Shown in pieces: positions 16,526 through 25,423 of a DNA stretch of 64,000 nt. Origin of the DNA: JAVVHH01 sp964613945 (lineage in GTDB: Bacteria; Pseudomonadota; Alphaproteobacteria; Acetobacterales; Acetobacteraceae); contig CAZTJC010000002.1 in assembly GCA_964613945.1 (NCBI GenBank), forward strand, positions 62,001 to 126,000, read 5' to 3'. The notes beneath the pieces are model-generated. The model had not been told where the DNA came from, did not search any database, and saw nothing but the letters and a program-made list of their open reading frames with translations. The first letter of the stretch is position 1; every line of letters begins with the position of its first letter. The translations under genes and the position numbers were made by a program.

Positions 16526-17205
16526 GCCGTTCCGTCATCTTCGACACCGAGACCACCGGCCTCGACCCGGCCACCGGCGACCGTGTCATCGAGATCGCCT
16601 GCATCGAGTTGCACCGCGACCTCCCCACCGGCAACACCTACCACGTCCTCATCGACCCCGAGCGCGACATCCCGGAGGAAGCCACCCGCGTCCACGGCAT
16701 CCGCCGCCACCAGCTCCAGGGCAAACCCCGCTTCGCCGAGGTGGCCGACGACTTCCTGGCCTTTGTGGGCGATTCGCCGCTGATCGCCCACAACGCCCCG
16801 TTCGACTTCGGCTTCATCAACGCCGAACTCCGCCGCGCCGACCGGGTCCCCCTCGACCTGTCCCGCATGATCGACACGCTTGCCTTGGCCAAGGCCCGCT
16901 TCCCCGGCCTCCCCAACAGCCTCGACAGCCTGTGCCGCCGCTACGACATCGATCTCAGCCAGCGCACCAGCCACAACGCCCTGCTGGACTGCCGTCTGCT
17001 GTCCGACGTCTACGTCGAACTGACTGGCGGCCGCCAATCCGCTCTGACTCTCTTGGATGATGGCGGCGCGACGTCCTCCGTCGCCTACCAGCCCATCGCC
17101 GGCCGCCGCCCCATCCTCATACAGGTCGACGCCGAAACCCTGTCCCGCCACGCCGCCTTCACTGCCCGGCTGAAAGAGCCCATCTGGCAGACGGCGCTTC
17201 CGTAG
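16522..17205 (+). CDS. dnaQ: DNA polymerase III epsilon-type 3'-5' exonuclease
   Basis: A 227-residue DEDDh exonuclease giving proofreading to the replicative polymerase. Exo I is VIFDTETTGLDP, Exo II lies in LIAHNAPFDFGFINAEL and Exo III in SHNALLDCRLLSDVYVEL, where His and Asp complete the metal site. RVHGI and PNSLDSLCRRYDID are typical of DnaQ. The length is close to the usual 230-245 residues. It begins inside the ABC ATPase stop codon (ATGA), an unexpected partner, and its 3' end converges with serS. Confidence 0.92.
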   Translation: MSRSVIFDTETTGLDPATGDRVIEIACIELHRDLPTGNTYHVLIDPERDIPEEATRVHGIRRHQLQGKPRFAEVADDFLAFVGDSPLIAHNAPFDFGFINAELRRADRVPLDLSRMIDTLALAKARFPGLPNSLDSLCRRYDIDLSQRTSHNALLDCRLLSDVYVELTGGRQSALTLLDDGGATSSVAYQPIAGRRPILIQVDAETLSRHAAFTARLKEPIWQTALP

Positions 17206-17229
17206 CGCGGGTAAAAACCCGCCGACCCC

Positions 17230-18495
17230 TCACTCGATGACCGAAACCCCACCCATGTAGCCGGTCAGCGCGTCCGGCACCGTGATCGCGCCTCCCTGCT
17301 GCTGATAGCTCTCCATCACCGCGATCAAGCACCGCCCCAGCGCCACGCCCGACCCGTTCAGCGTATGCACCGGCCCCGCGACCTTCCCATCCGCCCCGCG
17401 CATCCTGGCGTTCATCCGCCGCGCCTGGAAATCTCGCGTGTTGGAGCAGGAGGAAATTTCCCGCCACGCCTTCTGCCCCGGCAGCCAGACCTCCAGGTCG
17501 AACGTCTTGGCCGCCCCGAACCCGGTATCCCCCGCGCACAGCAGCATCCGCCGATACGTCAGCCCCAGCTTCTCCAGTACCGCCTCCGCACAAGCCGTCA
17601 TCCGCTCGTGCTCCTCCTCCGACCGCTCCGGCGCCGTGATGCTCACCAGCTCCACTTTGCGGAACTGGTGCTGCCGCAGCATGCCCCTGGTATCGCGCCC
17701 CGCCGACCCGGCCTCACTCCGAAAACACTCGCTCAGCGCCGTCATCCGCATCGGTAGCTCGGCCTCCGCCACGATCTGCCCCATGACCATGCTAGTCAGC
17801 GGCACCTCCGCGGTTGGGATCAACCACCGCCCATCTGTCGTTCGGAACAGATCCTCGGCGAACTTCGGCAGCTTGTCCGTCCCATAGGCCGCGTCGTCGT
17901 TGACCAGCAGCGGCACCTGCATCTCGGTGTAGCCGTGTGCCCCCGTATGCAGGTCGAGCATGAACTGCCCCAACGCCCGCTCCATCCGCGCCAGCTTTCC
18001 GCGCAGGATGGTGAACCGGCTTCCCGACATCCGCGTCGCTGCCTCGAACTCCATCATGCCGAGCGTCTCGCCCAACTCGAAGTGCTCCCGCGCGTCCTCC
18101 AACTGCCGTGGCTCGCCCACCTGCTTGACGACGACATTGCCGCTCTCGTCCGCCCCGTCCGGCACCGCCGGGTCGAGCCGGTTCGGCAACACGTCCAGCA
18201 TCACCTTGATGCTCGCCTCGTGCCGCGCCGCATCGGTTTCCAGCGCCCCCATCCGCTCCCGCAATGCGGTGGCTTCCGCTTCCAGCGCCGCCGAATCCGC
18301 CCCCGTCCGCTTGGCCTGCCCGATCTGCTTGGACAGCGCATTCCGTTGCGCCTGCCCCTCCTGCATCGTCGTCAGTGCCGCCCGCCGCTCGGTATCCAGC
18401 GTCAGGATCGCCTCCGCCCGACCCGGCAATCCCCGCCGCGCCAGATCCCGGTCGAATGCCGCCGGCTCCGCCCGGATCGCCCGAATGTCATGCAT
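17230..18495 (-). CDS. serS: Seryl-tRNA synthetase
   Basis: A 421-residue class II synthetase charging tRNA-Ser. The N-terminal coiled-coil arm (residues about 25-105) is rich in Gln, Arg and Ala. Motif 2 is seen as ECFRSEAGSAGRDTRGMLRQHQF and motif 3 as LNGSGVALGRCLIAVMESYQ. FRKVELVSI and SSCSNTRDFQARRMNAR are conserved active-site strands. The length matches the bacterial family. It begins three bases after the tatC stop codon; the order tatB-tatC-serS is conserved in Alphaproteobacteria. Confidence 0.97.
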   Translation of the reverse strand: MHDIRAIRAEPAAFDRDLARRGLPGRAEAILTLDTERRAALTTMQEGQAQRNALSKQIGQAKRTGADSAALEAEATALRERMGALETDAARHEASIKVMLDVLPNRLDPAVPDGADESGNVVVKQVGEPRQLEDAREHFELGETLGMMEFEAATRMSGSRFTILRGKLARMERALGQFMLDLHTGAHGYTEMQVPLLVNDDAAYGTDKLPKFAEDLFRTTDGRWLIPTAEVPLTSMVMGQIVAEAELPMRMTALSECFRSEAGSAGRDTRGMLRQHQFRKVELVSITAPERSEEEHERMTACAEAVLEKLGLTYRRMLLCAGDTGFGAAKTFDLEVWLPGQKAWREISSCSNTRDFQARRMNARMRGADGKVAGPVHTLNGSGVALGRCLIAVMESYQQQGGAITVPDALTGYMGGVSVIE

Positions 18496-18498
18496 GTC

Positions 18499-19287
18499 TC
18501 AGATCTCGACGGGCTTGGGCTCTAGGATTCGAGCGCACTGGATGGAAACTTCGTACAAAAGAATCAGCGGCACCGCCAACCCGGTCTGCGTAATGACGTC
18601 CGGCGGAGTCAGCACCGCCGCGATCACGAACATCCCCACATACGCATACCGACGATACTTCTTCAGCCCGGCCGAACTCACGATCCCGACCTTGGCCAAT
18701 AGGCTCAACAGCACCGGCAACTGGAACGCGATCCCGAAAGCAAAGATGAGCTTCATCACCAAGCTCAGATACTCGGAAACCTTGGCCTCGAGCTCGATCG
18801 GCAACCCGCCCGCCCCGGTCGGCGTCTCGAAGCTCAGAAAGAACGACCAGGCTTCCGGAAAGATGAAATAGTACGCCAGCGCCGCGCCGGCCAGGAACAG
18901 CACCGGCGTCGCCACCAGGAAAGGCACGATCGCATTTTTCTCGCTGCGATACAGCCCCGGCGCCACGAACAGATAAATCTGGCTCGCCACCACTGGGAAC
19001 GACACGAACCCGGCCCCGAAGAACGCCACCCGCAGATAGGTGAAGAACGCCTCGTATAGCTGGGTATAGATCATCCGCCGGTTGCCGCCGCGCGCTTCCA
19101 GGATGTTGGCCAGCGGCCGCACCAGGAACGAATAAATGTCCCTGCTGAAATAATAGCAAACCGCGAAGCACACTGCGAACGCCACCGCCGACCACAGCAG
19201 CCGCCGTCGAAGCTCGATCAGATGCTCCAGCAACGGCATCGGCTTGTCGTCGATCGGATCGTCTTTTGCGTCGGCCAGGGTGTTCAC
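18499..19287 (-). CDS. tatC: Sec-independent (twin-arginine) translocase subunit TatC
   Basis: A 262-residue inner-membrane protein that recognises twin-arginine signal peptides. LLEHLIELRRRLLWS is the conserved N-terminal motif, followed by six hydrophobic segments, FPVVASQIYLFVAPGLYRSE and, near the end, AAVLTPPDVITQTGLAVPL. Start is GTG 19287. It lies between tatB and serS and is very probably cotranscribed with both. TatA, needed for the pore, is not encoded nearby. Confidence 0.96.
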   Translation of the reverse strand: MNTLADAKDDPIDDKPMPLLEHLIELRRRLLWSAVAFAVCFAVCYYFSRDIYSFLVRPLANILEARGGNRRMIYTQLYEAFFTYLRVAFFGAGFVSFPVVASQIYLFVAPGLYRSEKNAIVPFLVATPVLFLAGAALAYYFIFPEAWSFFLSFETPTGAGGLPIELEAKVSEYLSLVMKLIFAFGIAFQLPVLLSLLAKVGIVSSAGLKKYRRYAYVGMFVIAAVLTPPDVITQTGLAVPLILLYEVSIQCARILEPKPVEI

Positions 19288-19314
19288 TACCAGTCGGAGA
19301 AGCCGGTCGCGCCG

Positions 19315-19887
19315 TCAGGCGTGATCGGTCGGGGCAAAGGCCGGCGGGGCGAAGCTCGGCGGAATGAATGCCGGCGGCACCCGGACGGTCGGCTCGGCCC
19401 GCGGCGCATAATGCGGTGGCACGAACGCCGGCGCCGGACCCGATGCCGCGCTCGGCAGGGCAGGGAACGCCGCGATCGAATACTCGGGCAGCGGCGCATC
19501 GCCCACATTGCCCGACACCACGCCAACCGCCGTGTCATGCACGGTGTCATGCGCGACGTCGTGAACCGGCACGACCGGCGGTGGCGGCGAGAAATTCGAC
19601 CCCGGATCGGCGATGTTCTTCCGGATCGACCCGTCGCCATCGACGGCGCTCAGGATCTTGCCCTTGATGTCCATCCGCCGGATGTCGTTGAACGTGTCCC
19701 GAACCTCGCTCATGTTCGCGTCGCGCATCATCTCGTCGACATGGGTCTGGAACTCACCCGCCATCCGGCGCGCCTTCTTGACCATCTGCGTGACGGCCTT
19801 GATCGCCACGGGCAAATCCTTCGGCCCGATGACGATCAGCGCCACGATCCCGATCAACCCGATCTCGGTCCATGCGATGTCGAACAT
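19315..19887 (-). CDS. tatB: Twin-arginine translocase subunit TatB
   Basis: A 190-residue single-span membrane protein. MFDIAWTEIGLIGIVALIVI is the membrane segment with the Glu 8 typical of TatB, followed by GPKDLPVAIKAVTQMVKKAR, the hinge and amphipathic helix. The tail is long and rich in Pro, Ala and Phe with repeats of the type 'PPAFIPPSFAPPAFAP'. Its length and Glu make it TatB, not TatA. In most Alphaproteobacteria tatA precedes tatB; here a divergent solute-binding protein gene occupies that place. Confidence 0.93.
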   Translation of the reverse strand: MFDIAWTEIGLIGIVALIVIGPKDLPVAIKAVTQMVKKARRMAGEFQTHVDEMMRDANMSEVRDTFNDIRRMDIKGKILSAVDGDGSIRKNIADPGSNFSPPPPVVPVHDVAHDTVHDTAVGVVSGNVGDAPLPEYSIAAFPALPSAASGPAPAFVPPHYAPRAEPTVRVPPAFIPPSFAPPAFAPTDHA

Positions 19888-20009
19888 ACCCGCCTTCTAG
19901 CCCGCTTTGCCCGCCAGCGGTAGCGCACACATCCAAATCACTCCGCCGCCCCTGCTGGCGAAGCGACCGACGCCCCTTTATCGTCGTCGCAACCTACGGA
20001 GGCAGACCC

Positions 20010-21581
20010 CTGTCCATCTCGCGCCGACAGCTCGCCCACCTCGCTCCCACCGTCGCAATCGCCGCGGCGTTCTCCGGCTCCGCTCGCGCCCAACCGCGCC
20101 CCCCATCCCGCGACACCCTCACCATCAGCCTGGACATCGCCGACACCAGTACCTTCGACCCCGCCCGCATCGCCAGCTACACCACCCCGCTCACCCTGGC
20201 CGCCTGCTACGACACCCTCGTCACCATGGTCCCCGGCCACTACGACGCCGTGGTCCCCAGCCTGGCCACCAAATGGGAACGCCTCCCCACCGCCGCCTGG
20301 CGCTTCACCCTCGACCCGGCCGCCACCTTTGCCACCGGCGCCAAGCTCACCCCCGACGACTGCCGCTACAGCCTCGACCGCGCCCGAGCCGCCGCTGATG
20401 GTGCCGGCCAGTTCGTCACCAACATCGCCGCCATCACCGTCTCCGGCCCCGCCTCCGTGGACATCGAGCTGCACCGCCCCGACGAAGCCTTCCTCTCCAC
20501 CCTGGCCTCGCCCCAATTCGCCATCCTCGAGCGCGCCGTTCTCGAAGCCCAGGGTGCCAACGCCACCGAGTGGCTCAACGGGCACTCCGCCGGCTCCGGC
20601 GCCTACACCCTCGCCGGCTGGTCCCGCCGCCAATCGATCCAGCTCGTCGCGAACCCGCATCCCTGGCGTGACCCGGCCGGATATCGCCGGGTCACGGTCG
20701 TCAACATGCCCTATCCCGCCGCCCAGCTCCGCGCGATCCAGCGGGGCGACATCGACGTCGCCTTCAATCTCATCCCCGAACAGATCGCCACCCTGCAATC
20801 CGACCGCGCGATCCGCATCGAGAACGTCCGCAGCCTGGATTTCGTCTATCTCGCCCTCACTGCCAACCCGGTGCTCAGCAAGCCGCTTTCCACTCTCGCC
20901 GTCCGCCAGGCCCTCGCCGCCGCCATCGACTACGACGACCTCCTCGGCCGCCTCCTCGGCGGCAGCGCCACCCGCCCCGCCCATTTCCTGCCCGTCGGCG
21001 TCCCCGGCTCCACCGAAGCCATCGCCGCCCGGGTTGGCTACCATCAGGACCTTGACCGCGCCCGCACCCTGCTCCGCACCGCCGGATACCCCGACGGCCT
21101 CGAGATCCGCCTGTCCTACGCAGACGACGCCATCGCCGGCATCACCTACCACGCCCTCGCCCGCAAGCTGCAGACCGACCTCGGCCGCGTCGGCATCAAG
21201 CTCACCCTCGACATGAAGAACCCGGCCAACCTCCGCGCCGACTATCTCGCCGGCAAGCTCCAGGCCGTTCTCGCCTTCTGGCACCCACCCGTGATTGAGA
21301 ACCGCGTCTGGGCCGAAGGTGCCGTCGACCGCGTCGGCAAACGCCTCGGCTGGACCGCCCCCAACGCCATCCCCCCATTGATCAACGCCGCCGCCGCCGC
21401 CCCCGACCCGGCCCGCGCCGCCGCCCTCTGGTCCGACTTCCAATCCGCCATGGTCGAGCAGGCCACTCTGGTGCCGCTCTTCCAACCCACCTACCAGGTC
21501 GCCATCCGCACGGCCGTCGCCAAATTCCCCCTCACCGCCGCCGGCTGGATGGCCGATCTCTCCGCCGCCAAACCCGCCTGA
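20010..21581 (+). CDS. Peptide/nickel-type ABC transporter substrate-binding protein (SBP family 5)
   Basis: A 523-residue periplasmic binding protein. The N-terminus LSISRRQLAHLAPTVAIAAA ends near ARA-Q and has a twin-arginine pattern (S-R-R-Q-L) before the hydrophobic core. The mature part shows SBP_bac_5 blocks: TFDPARIASYTTPLTLAACYD, PSLATKWE, FTLDPAATFATGAKLTPDD and VRQALAAAIDYDDL. No in-frame ATG, GTG or TTG fits; CTG 20010 lies eight bases after GGAGG and just before the signal peptide, so a CTG start is inferred. No permease or ATPase genes adjoin, so it is an orphan receptor. An upstream start at 19872 would lie inside tatB and is rejected. Confidence 0.85.
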   Translation: MSISRRQLAHLAPTVAIAAAFSGSARAQPRPPSRDTLTISLDIADTSTFDPARIASYTTPLTLAACYDTLVTMVPGHYDAVVPSLATKWERLPTAAWRFTLDPAATFATGAKLTPDDCRYSLDRARAAADGAGQFVTNIAAITVSGPASVDIELHRPDEAFLSTLASPQFAILERAVLEAQGANATEWLNGHSAGSGAYTLAGWSRRQSIQLVANPHPWRDPAGYRRVTVVNMPYPAAQLRAIQRGDIDVAFNLIPEQIATLQSDRAIRIENVRSLDFVYLALTANPVLSKPLSTLAVRQALAAAIDYDDLLGRLLGGSATRPAHFLPVGVPGSTEAIAARVGYHQDLDRARTLLRTAGYPDGLEIRLSYADDAIAGITYHALARKLQTDLGRVGIKLTLDMKNPANLRADYLAGKLQAVLAFWHPPVIENRVWAEGAVDRVGKRLGWTAPNAIPPLINAAAAAPDPARAAALWSDFQSAMVEQATLVPLFQPTYQVAIRTAVAKFPLTAAGWMADLSAAKPA

Positions 21582-21677
21582 CCGCCGGCAGGCCAGCCGC
21601 CCAATTGTCACGGTTCCGACATAGAAGCCCACCCCGCGATCGGACTATGGACGGTCAACTCTGACCAGAGGTCACCC

Positions 21678-23306
21678 ATGTCCGGCGCAACCATCGATCC
21701 CCGAAACGACACGGCGGTGCCGGATTCCCGGCCGCAACTCGACCATAAGCCGCACAAGGCCGGCGCGATCGGCTTCATCCTCGTGCTCGCCGCCGGCCTG
21801 GCCTACGCCGCCTTCAGCATCGTCAGCGACGTTCACGGCGTCGGCGAAAACAACATCGCCACCGGTGCCATCATTCTTCTCGGTCTCGCCCTCCTGGTCG
21901 CCCTCGGCTTCGAGTTCGTCAACGGCTTCCACGACACCGCCAACGCGGTTGCCACCGTCATCTACACCCACGCCCTACCGCCCATGGCTGCCGTCGTCTG
22001 GTCCGGCTGCTGGAACTTCCTCGGCGTGCTCACCTCCAGCGGCGCCGTCGCCTTCACTGTGGTCAACCTCCTGCCCGTCGAATTGATCCTCCAGGCCGGC
22101 AGCAGCGCCGGCTATGCAATGATCTTCGCCCTCCTCATCGCCGCCGTGATCTGGAACCTCGGCACCTGGGCCTTTGGCCTGCCGAACTCCTCGTCGCACG
22201 CCCTGATCGGCTCCATCATGGGCGTCGGCCTCGCCAACCAGTGGATGGCCCCCGCTGGCCAGGCCACCTCCGGCGTCGACTGGAATCAGGCCCTCGGCGT
22301 CCTCAAGGCGCTGCTATTCAGCCCCCTCATCGGCTTCGCCCTCTCCGCCCTGCTGCTGCTGGCGATGAAAATCTTCATCAAATCCCCCAGCCTTTACGCC
22401 GCTCCCGAGGGCAACAAGCCGCCGCCACCCGCCATCCGCGGCCTGCTCATCGCCACCTGCACCGGCGTTTCCTTCTTCCACGGCAGCAATGACGGCCAAA
22501 AGGGCATGGGCCTCATCATGCTGATCCTCATCGGCGCCGCGCCGACCGCCTACGCCCTCAACCGCGCTTTGCCGGAATCCACCACCCCGGCCTTCATGCA
22601 GGCCACCAACGACGGCGCGGCCGTGCTGCACGCCCACAGCGAGTCGCTCCCCGCACCCAGCCCGGCCGACGCCCGCGCTACCGTCGGCGACGCCCTCAAA
22701 TCGAAGGACGTCAACACCCCCGCCGTCTACGCCGCCCTCTCGGCGTTGACCGATGATATCGCCAAGCAGGTCAAGAGCTACGGCGCCATTAAGGCCATCC
22801 CGGCCCAGGCCACCTCCAACGTCCGTAACGACATGTATCTCGCCTCCGACGGCATCCGCGTCATGGGCGCGAAGCCCGCCGGCTTCTCCGACGAGGACAT
22901 GACCAAGCTCAAATCCCTCCGCTCCTCCTTCGACAGCGGCACGCGCTACATCCCCATTTGGGTCAAGGCCTGCGTCGCCCTGGCCCTCGGCCTCGGCACC
23001 ATGGTCGGCTGGAAGCGCATCGTCGTCACCGTCGGCGAGAAGATCGGCAAGACCCACCTGACCTACGCCCAGGGCGCGTCGGCCGAGATCGTCGCCGCCG
23101 CCACCATCGGCCTAGCCGACGCCTACGGCCTCCCGGTCTCCACCACCCACGTCCTGTCCTCCGGCGTCGCCGGCACCATGGCCGCCAACGGCTCCGGCCT
23201 GCAGTGGAGCACCATCCGCAACATGGCCCTGGCCTGGGTCATGACCCTGCCCGCCGCCATGGCCATCGCCGGCAGCCTGTTCGTCATCTTCCGCCAACTC
23301 TTCTGA
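21678..23306 (+). CDS. pit: Low-affinity inorganic phosphate transporter, PiT family
   Basis: A 542-residue inner-membrane H+/phosphate symporter. The family's inverted repeat can be seen twice: FEFVNGFHDTANAVATVIYT early, then GLPNSSSHALIGSIMGVGLA, and at the C-terminus GLADAYGLPVSTTHVLSSGV. SFFHGSNDGQKGMGLIMLIL is the second conserved GxND block. Around ten hydrophobic segments flank a soluble loop (about 300-430) rich in Ala, Asp and Lys. AGAGGT precedes ATG 21678. It may also move metal-phosphate complexes, as other Pit proteins do. It is not linked to the phn genes. Confidence 0.94.
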   Translation: MSGATIDPRNDTAVPDSRPQLDHKPHKAGAIGFILVLAAGLAYAAFSIVSDVHGVGENNIATGAIILLGLALLVALGFEFVNGFHDTANAVATVIYTHALPPMAAVVWSGCWNFLGVLTSSGAVAFTVVNLLPVELILQAGSSAGYAMIFALLIAAVIWNLGTWAFGLPNSSSHALIGSIMGVGLANQWMAPAGQATSGVDWNQALGVLKALLFSPLIGFALSALLLLAMKIFIKSPSLYAAPEGNKPPPPAIRGLLIATCTGVSFFHGSNDGQKGMGLIMLILIGAAPTAYALNRALPESTTPAFMQATNDGAAVLHAHSESLPAPSPADARATVGDALKSKDVNTPAVYAALSALTDDIAKQVKSYGAIKAIPAQATSNVRNDMYLASDGIRVMGAKPAGFSDEDMTKLKSLRSSFDSGTRYIPIWVKACVALALGLGTMVGWKRIVVTVGEKIGKTHLTYAQGASAEIVAAATIGLADAYGLPVSTTHVLSSGVAGTMAANGSGLQWSTIRNMALAWVMTLPAAMAIAGSLFVIFRQLF

Positions 23307-23313
23307 CCCCGAC

Positions 23314-23360
23314 TCTCGGGGCTCGGTCCTCTCCCGCCAGCGGGGGAGGGTGGAGCCCCG
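23314..23360 (+). repeat. Dispersed GC-rich intergenic element, copy 2
   Basis: Between pit and tam lies TCGGGGCTCGGTCCTCTCCC followed by GCCAGCGGGGGAGGGTGGAGC and CCCG. It contains the CTCCC...GGGAG inverted pair and the GGGTGGAGCC string shared with the copy near 8.8 kb and, less exactly, 31.5 kb. The outer GGGGCTC and GAGCCCC arms can also pair, so this copy may form a hairpin. Confidence 0.5.
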
Positions 23361-23387
23361 GGCCGATCCCGTGCCACACTGAACCCC

Positions 23388-24134
23388 ATGACCTGGTCCC
23401 CCGCCCAATACACGAAGTTCGAATCCGACCGCACCCGCCCGGTCCGCGACCTCGTCGCCGCCATCACGACCACCCCGACGACCGCCATCGACCTGGGCTG
23501 CGGCCCCGGCAACTCCACCGAGATACTCCGCGCCCGCTTCCCCGACGCCGCGCTCACCGGCCTCGATAGCGACCCGGCCATGATCGCCGCCGCGCGCCAG
23601 CGCCTCCCCGACATCTCCTTCGAGATTGCCGACCTCGCCACCTGGCAAGGCACCGCCGACCTCATCCTCTCCAACGCCGTCCTGCAATGGCTCCCCGACC
23701 ACACGACCTTGCTGCCGAGCCTCCTGCGCCGCCTCGCCCCGGGCGGCACCCTCGCAGTCCAGATGCCCGACAACCTCGACGAGCCCGCCTACCGCGCCAT
23801 GCGCGACGTCGCCGGCCCCGACCTTATGCGCCGCGCCGAAGGCCAGCGCGGCACCATGGAAACCCCCAACGCCTACTACGCCGCCCTGAAATCCCACGCC
23901 GCTGCCGTGGACATCTGGCGCACCACCTATTTCCATGTCCTCGAGAGCCACGACGCCATCGTCGAATGGTTCCGCGGCAGCGGCCTCCGCCCCTACCTCG
24001 CCGCCCTCGACGAGCCCGGCAAAGCCGACTTCCTCACCCGCTACCGCGCCGCGGTCGCCGAAGCCTACCCGGCCAACCCCGACGGCACCGTCCTGCTCCC
24101 GTTCCCCCGCCTCTTCCTGGTCGCCACCCTCTAA
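23388..24134 (+). CDS. tam: Trans-aconitate 2-methyltransferase
   Basis: A 248-residue SAM methyltransferase that esterifies trans-aconitate, a by-product that inhibits aconitase. MTWSPAQYTKFESDRTRPVR is the characteristic Tam N-terminus. TAIDLGCGPGNSTEIL is the SAM loop, LTGLDSDPAMI holds the ribose Asp, and LILSNAVLQWLPDH is motif IV. VQMPDNLDEPAYRAM and SHDAIVEWFRGSGLRPYLA match the family's substrate region. Single gene, between pit and a convergent acetyltransferase. Confidence 0.9.
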   Translation: MTWSPAQYTKFESDRTRPVRDLVAAITTTPTTAIDLGCGPGNSTEILRARFPDAALTGLDSDPAMIAAARQRLPDISFEIADLATWQGTADLILSNAVLQWLPDHTTLLPSLLRRLAPGGTLAVQMPDNLDEPAYRAMRDVAGPDLMRRAEGQRGTMETPNAYYAALKSHAAAVDIWRTTYFHVLESHDAIVEWFRGSGLRPYLAALDEPGKADFLTRYRAAVAEAYPANPDGTVLLPFPRLFLVATL

Positions 24135-24145
24135 CGCGTCAGCCT

Positions 24146-24556
24146 CTAGAGGCGCTTGCCCATCACGACCCGCGGCGCCACCTCGAACCCCAGCCGCTCG
24201 TAGAACCCCACGACCCCGGTATTCGTCTCCCGCACCAGCAACTGCGCCTTCACCACCCCGCGCTGCCGCAACCAATCTTCTGCCGCTGCAACCATGGCCC
24301 GTCCCACGGACTGTCCGCGCACCGCCGGCGCTGATGCCACGTAGTAGAGCCACCCGCGATGCCCGTCATGGCCGACCATGACGCTGCCGATCACCGCCCC
24401 CGCAGCGTCATCGGCCAGGAGCACGGCCGAACACGCCCCCGCCACCGCGAAGCGGAAATCCTCAACCGGATCGTTCGGCGGCGACACCAGCCCGCACGCC
24501 TGCCACAACGCCACCGCCGCCGCCTCGTCCGCCCCGCTCGCCTCCCGCACCGTCAC
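24146..24556 (-). CDS. GNAT family acetyltransferase (YpeA-like)
   Basis: A 136-residue N-acetyltransferase. The acetyl-CoA loop is seen as VRGQSVGRAMVAAAEDWLRQ (R-x-x-x-x-G), preceded by strand WLYYVASAPA and followed by AQLLVRETNTGVVGFYERLG, the usual motif B. ACGLVSPPNDPVEDF is typical of YpeA-type proteins. Start is GTG 24556, overlapping the ksgA stop codon as GTGA, so the protein is coupled to ksgA. The substrate is unknown; a ribosomal or tRNA target is possible only by context. Confidence 0.85.
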   Translation of the reverse strand: MTVREASGADEAAAVALWQACGLVSPPNDPVEDFRFAVAGACSAVLLADDAAGAVIGSVMVGHDGHRGWLYYVASAPAVRGQSVGRAMVAAAEDWLRQRGVVKAQLLVRETNTGVVGFYERLGFEVAPRVVMGKRL

Positions 24557-25416
24557 AGCAGCCGCACCAACCGGTCCCACTCCGGTATCGTCAGCGTCTC
24601 CGCCCGCCGCTCCGGCGCGATGGCGGCCCGCTCCAGCAACGCCTCGCCGCCTAACGGCTTCAGGCTGCCCCGCAGCATCTTGCGCCGCTGCCCGAACGCC
24701 GCCGCCGTCAGCCGCTCCATCGTGACGAACAGGTCTGCCGGCGGCTGCTCCGCATGCGGCGTCAGCCCCACCACCGCCGACCACACCTTTGGTGGCGGCG
24801 TGAACGCCGCTGGCGGCAACCGCAGCAGCATCGCCGTCTCGCAGCACCATTGCGCCAGCACGCTTAACCGCCCGAACCCGCTGGTATTCGGCGCCGCAGA
24901 GATCCGCTCCGCCACCTCGAGCTGGAACATCAGCGTCATCCGCTCCCACAGCCCGGCCTGCCGCAACCACCCCACCAGCAGCGGCGTCGCCACGTTATAG
25001 GGCAGGTTCGCCGCCAACTGCCGCGGCGCTCGGCTCATCGCCGCCAGATCCAGCGACACCGCATCCGCCTCCAGCACGTCCAGCCGCCCCGGGTAATGCG
25101 CCGCCAACTCCCCCAACGCCGCGATCGCCCGCCGGTCCAGCTCCACCGCCAGCACCCGCGCCGCGCCCGCCTCCAGCAACGACCGCGTCAGCCCGCCAGG
25201 TCCCGGCCCGACCTCCACCACGTCCCGCCCGTCCAGCGACCCCGGCAAACGCGCGATCCGAAACGTCGTCCCCGGGTCCAGTAGGAAGTGCTGCCCCAGC
25301 GACTTGCGCGCATCCAGCCCGTGCTTGGCAATGACGTCGCGCAGCGGCGGCAGCTTTGCTTGCGGATCATCCCCGTCGCGAAGCGGCGGAAGCTCCGGCG
25401 TCAACTGCTCGGACAA
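24553..25416 (-). CDS. rsmA: 16S rRNA dimethyladenosine transferase (RsmA/KsgA)
   Basis: A 287-residue enzyme that dimethylates two adjacent adenosines near the 3' end of 16S rRNA. LPPLRDVIAKHGLDARKSLG with GQHFLLD is the N-terminal signature, VVEVGPGPGGLTRSLLEAGA the SAM loop, and LAANLPYNVATPLL the NLPY catalytic motif. AFTPPPKVWSAVV is the usual target-loop block. Start appears to be TTG 25416, seven bases after the surA stop codon. In relatives pdxA usually sits between surA and ksgA; it is absent here. Confidence 0.95.
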   Translation of the reverse strand: MSEQLTPELPPLRDGDDPQAKLPPLRDVIAKHGLDARKSLGQHFLLDPGTTFRIARLPGSLDGRDVVEVGPGPGGLTRSLLEAGAARVLAVELDRRAIAALGELAAHYPGRLDVLEADAVSLDLAAMSRAPRQLAANLPYNVATPLLVGWLRQAGLWERMTLMFQLEVAERISAAPNTSGFGRLSVLAQWCCETAMLLRLPPAAFTPPPKVWSAVVGLTPHAEQPPADLFVTMERLTAAAFGQRRKMLRGSLKPLGGEALLERAAIAPERRAETLTIPEWDRLVRLL

Positions 25417-25423
25417 CGGCTGA

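Noticed and set aside
19872..20009. ATG 19872 as start of the solute-binding protein
   Set aside because: It lies in the tatB start region, gives an Arg/Pro-rich 46-residue tail before the signal peptide and has no ribosome site, whereas CTG 20010 follows GGAGG.
24557..24970. Extension of the YpeA-like acetyltransferase into ksgA
   Set aside because: The upstream in-frame sequence is inside ksgA and lacks any GNAT feature; GTG 24556 overlaps the ksgA stop codon as GTGA.
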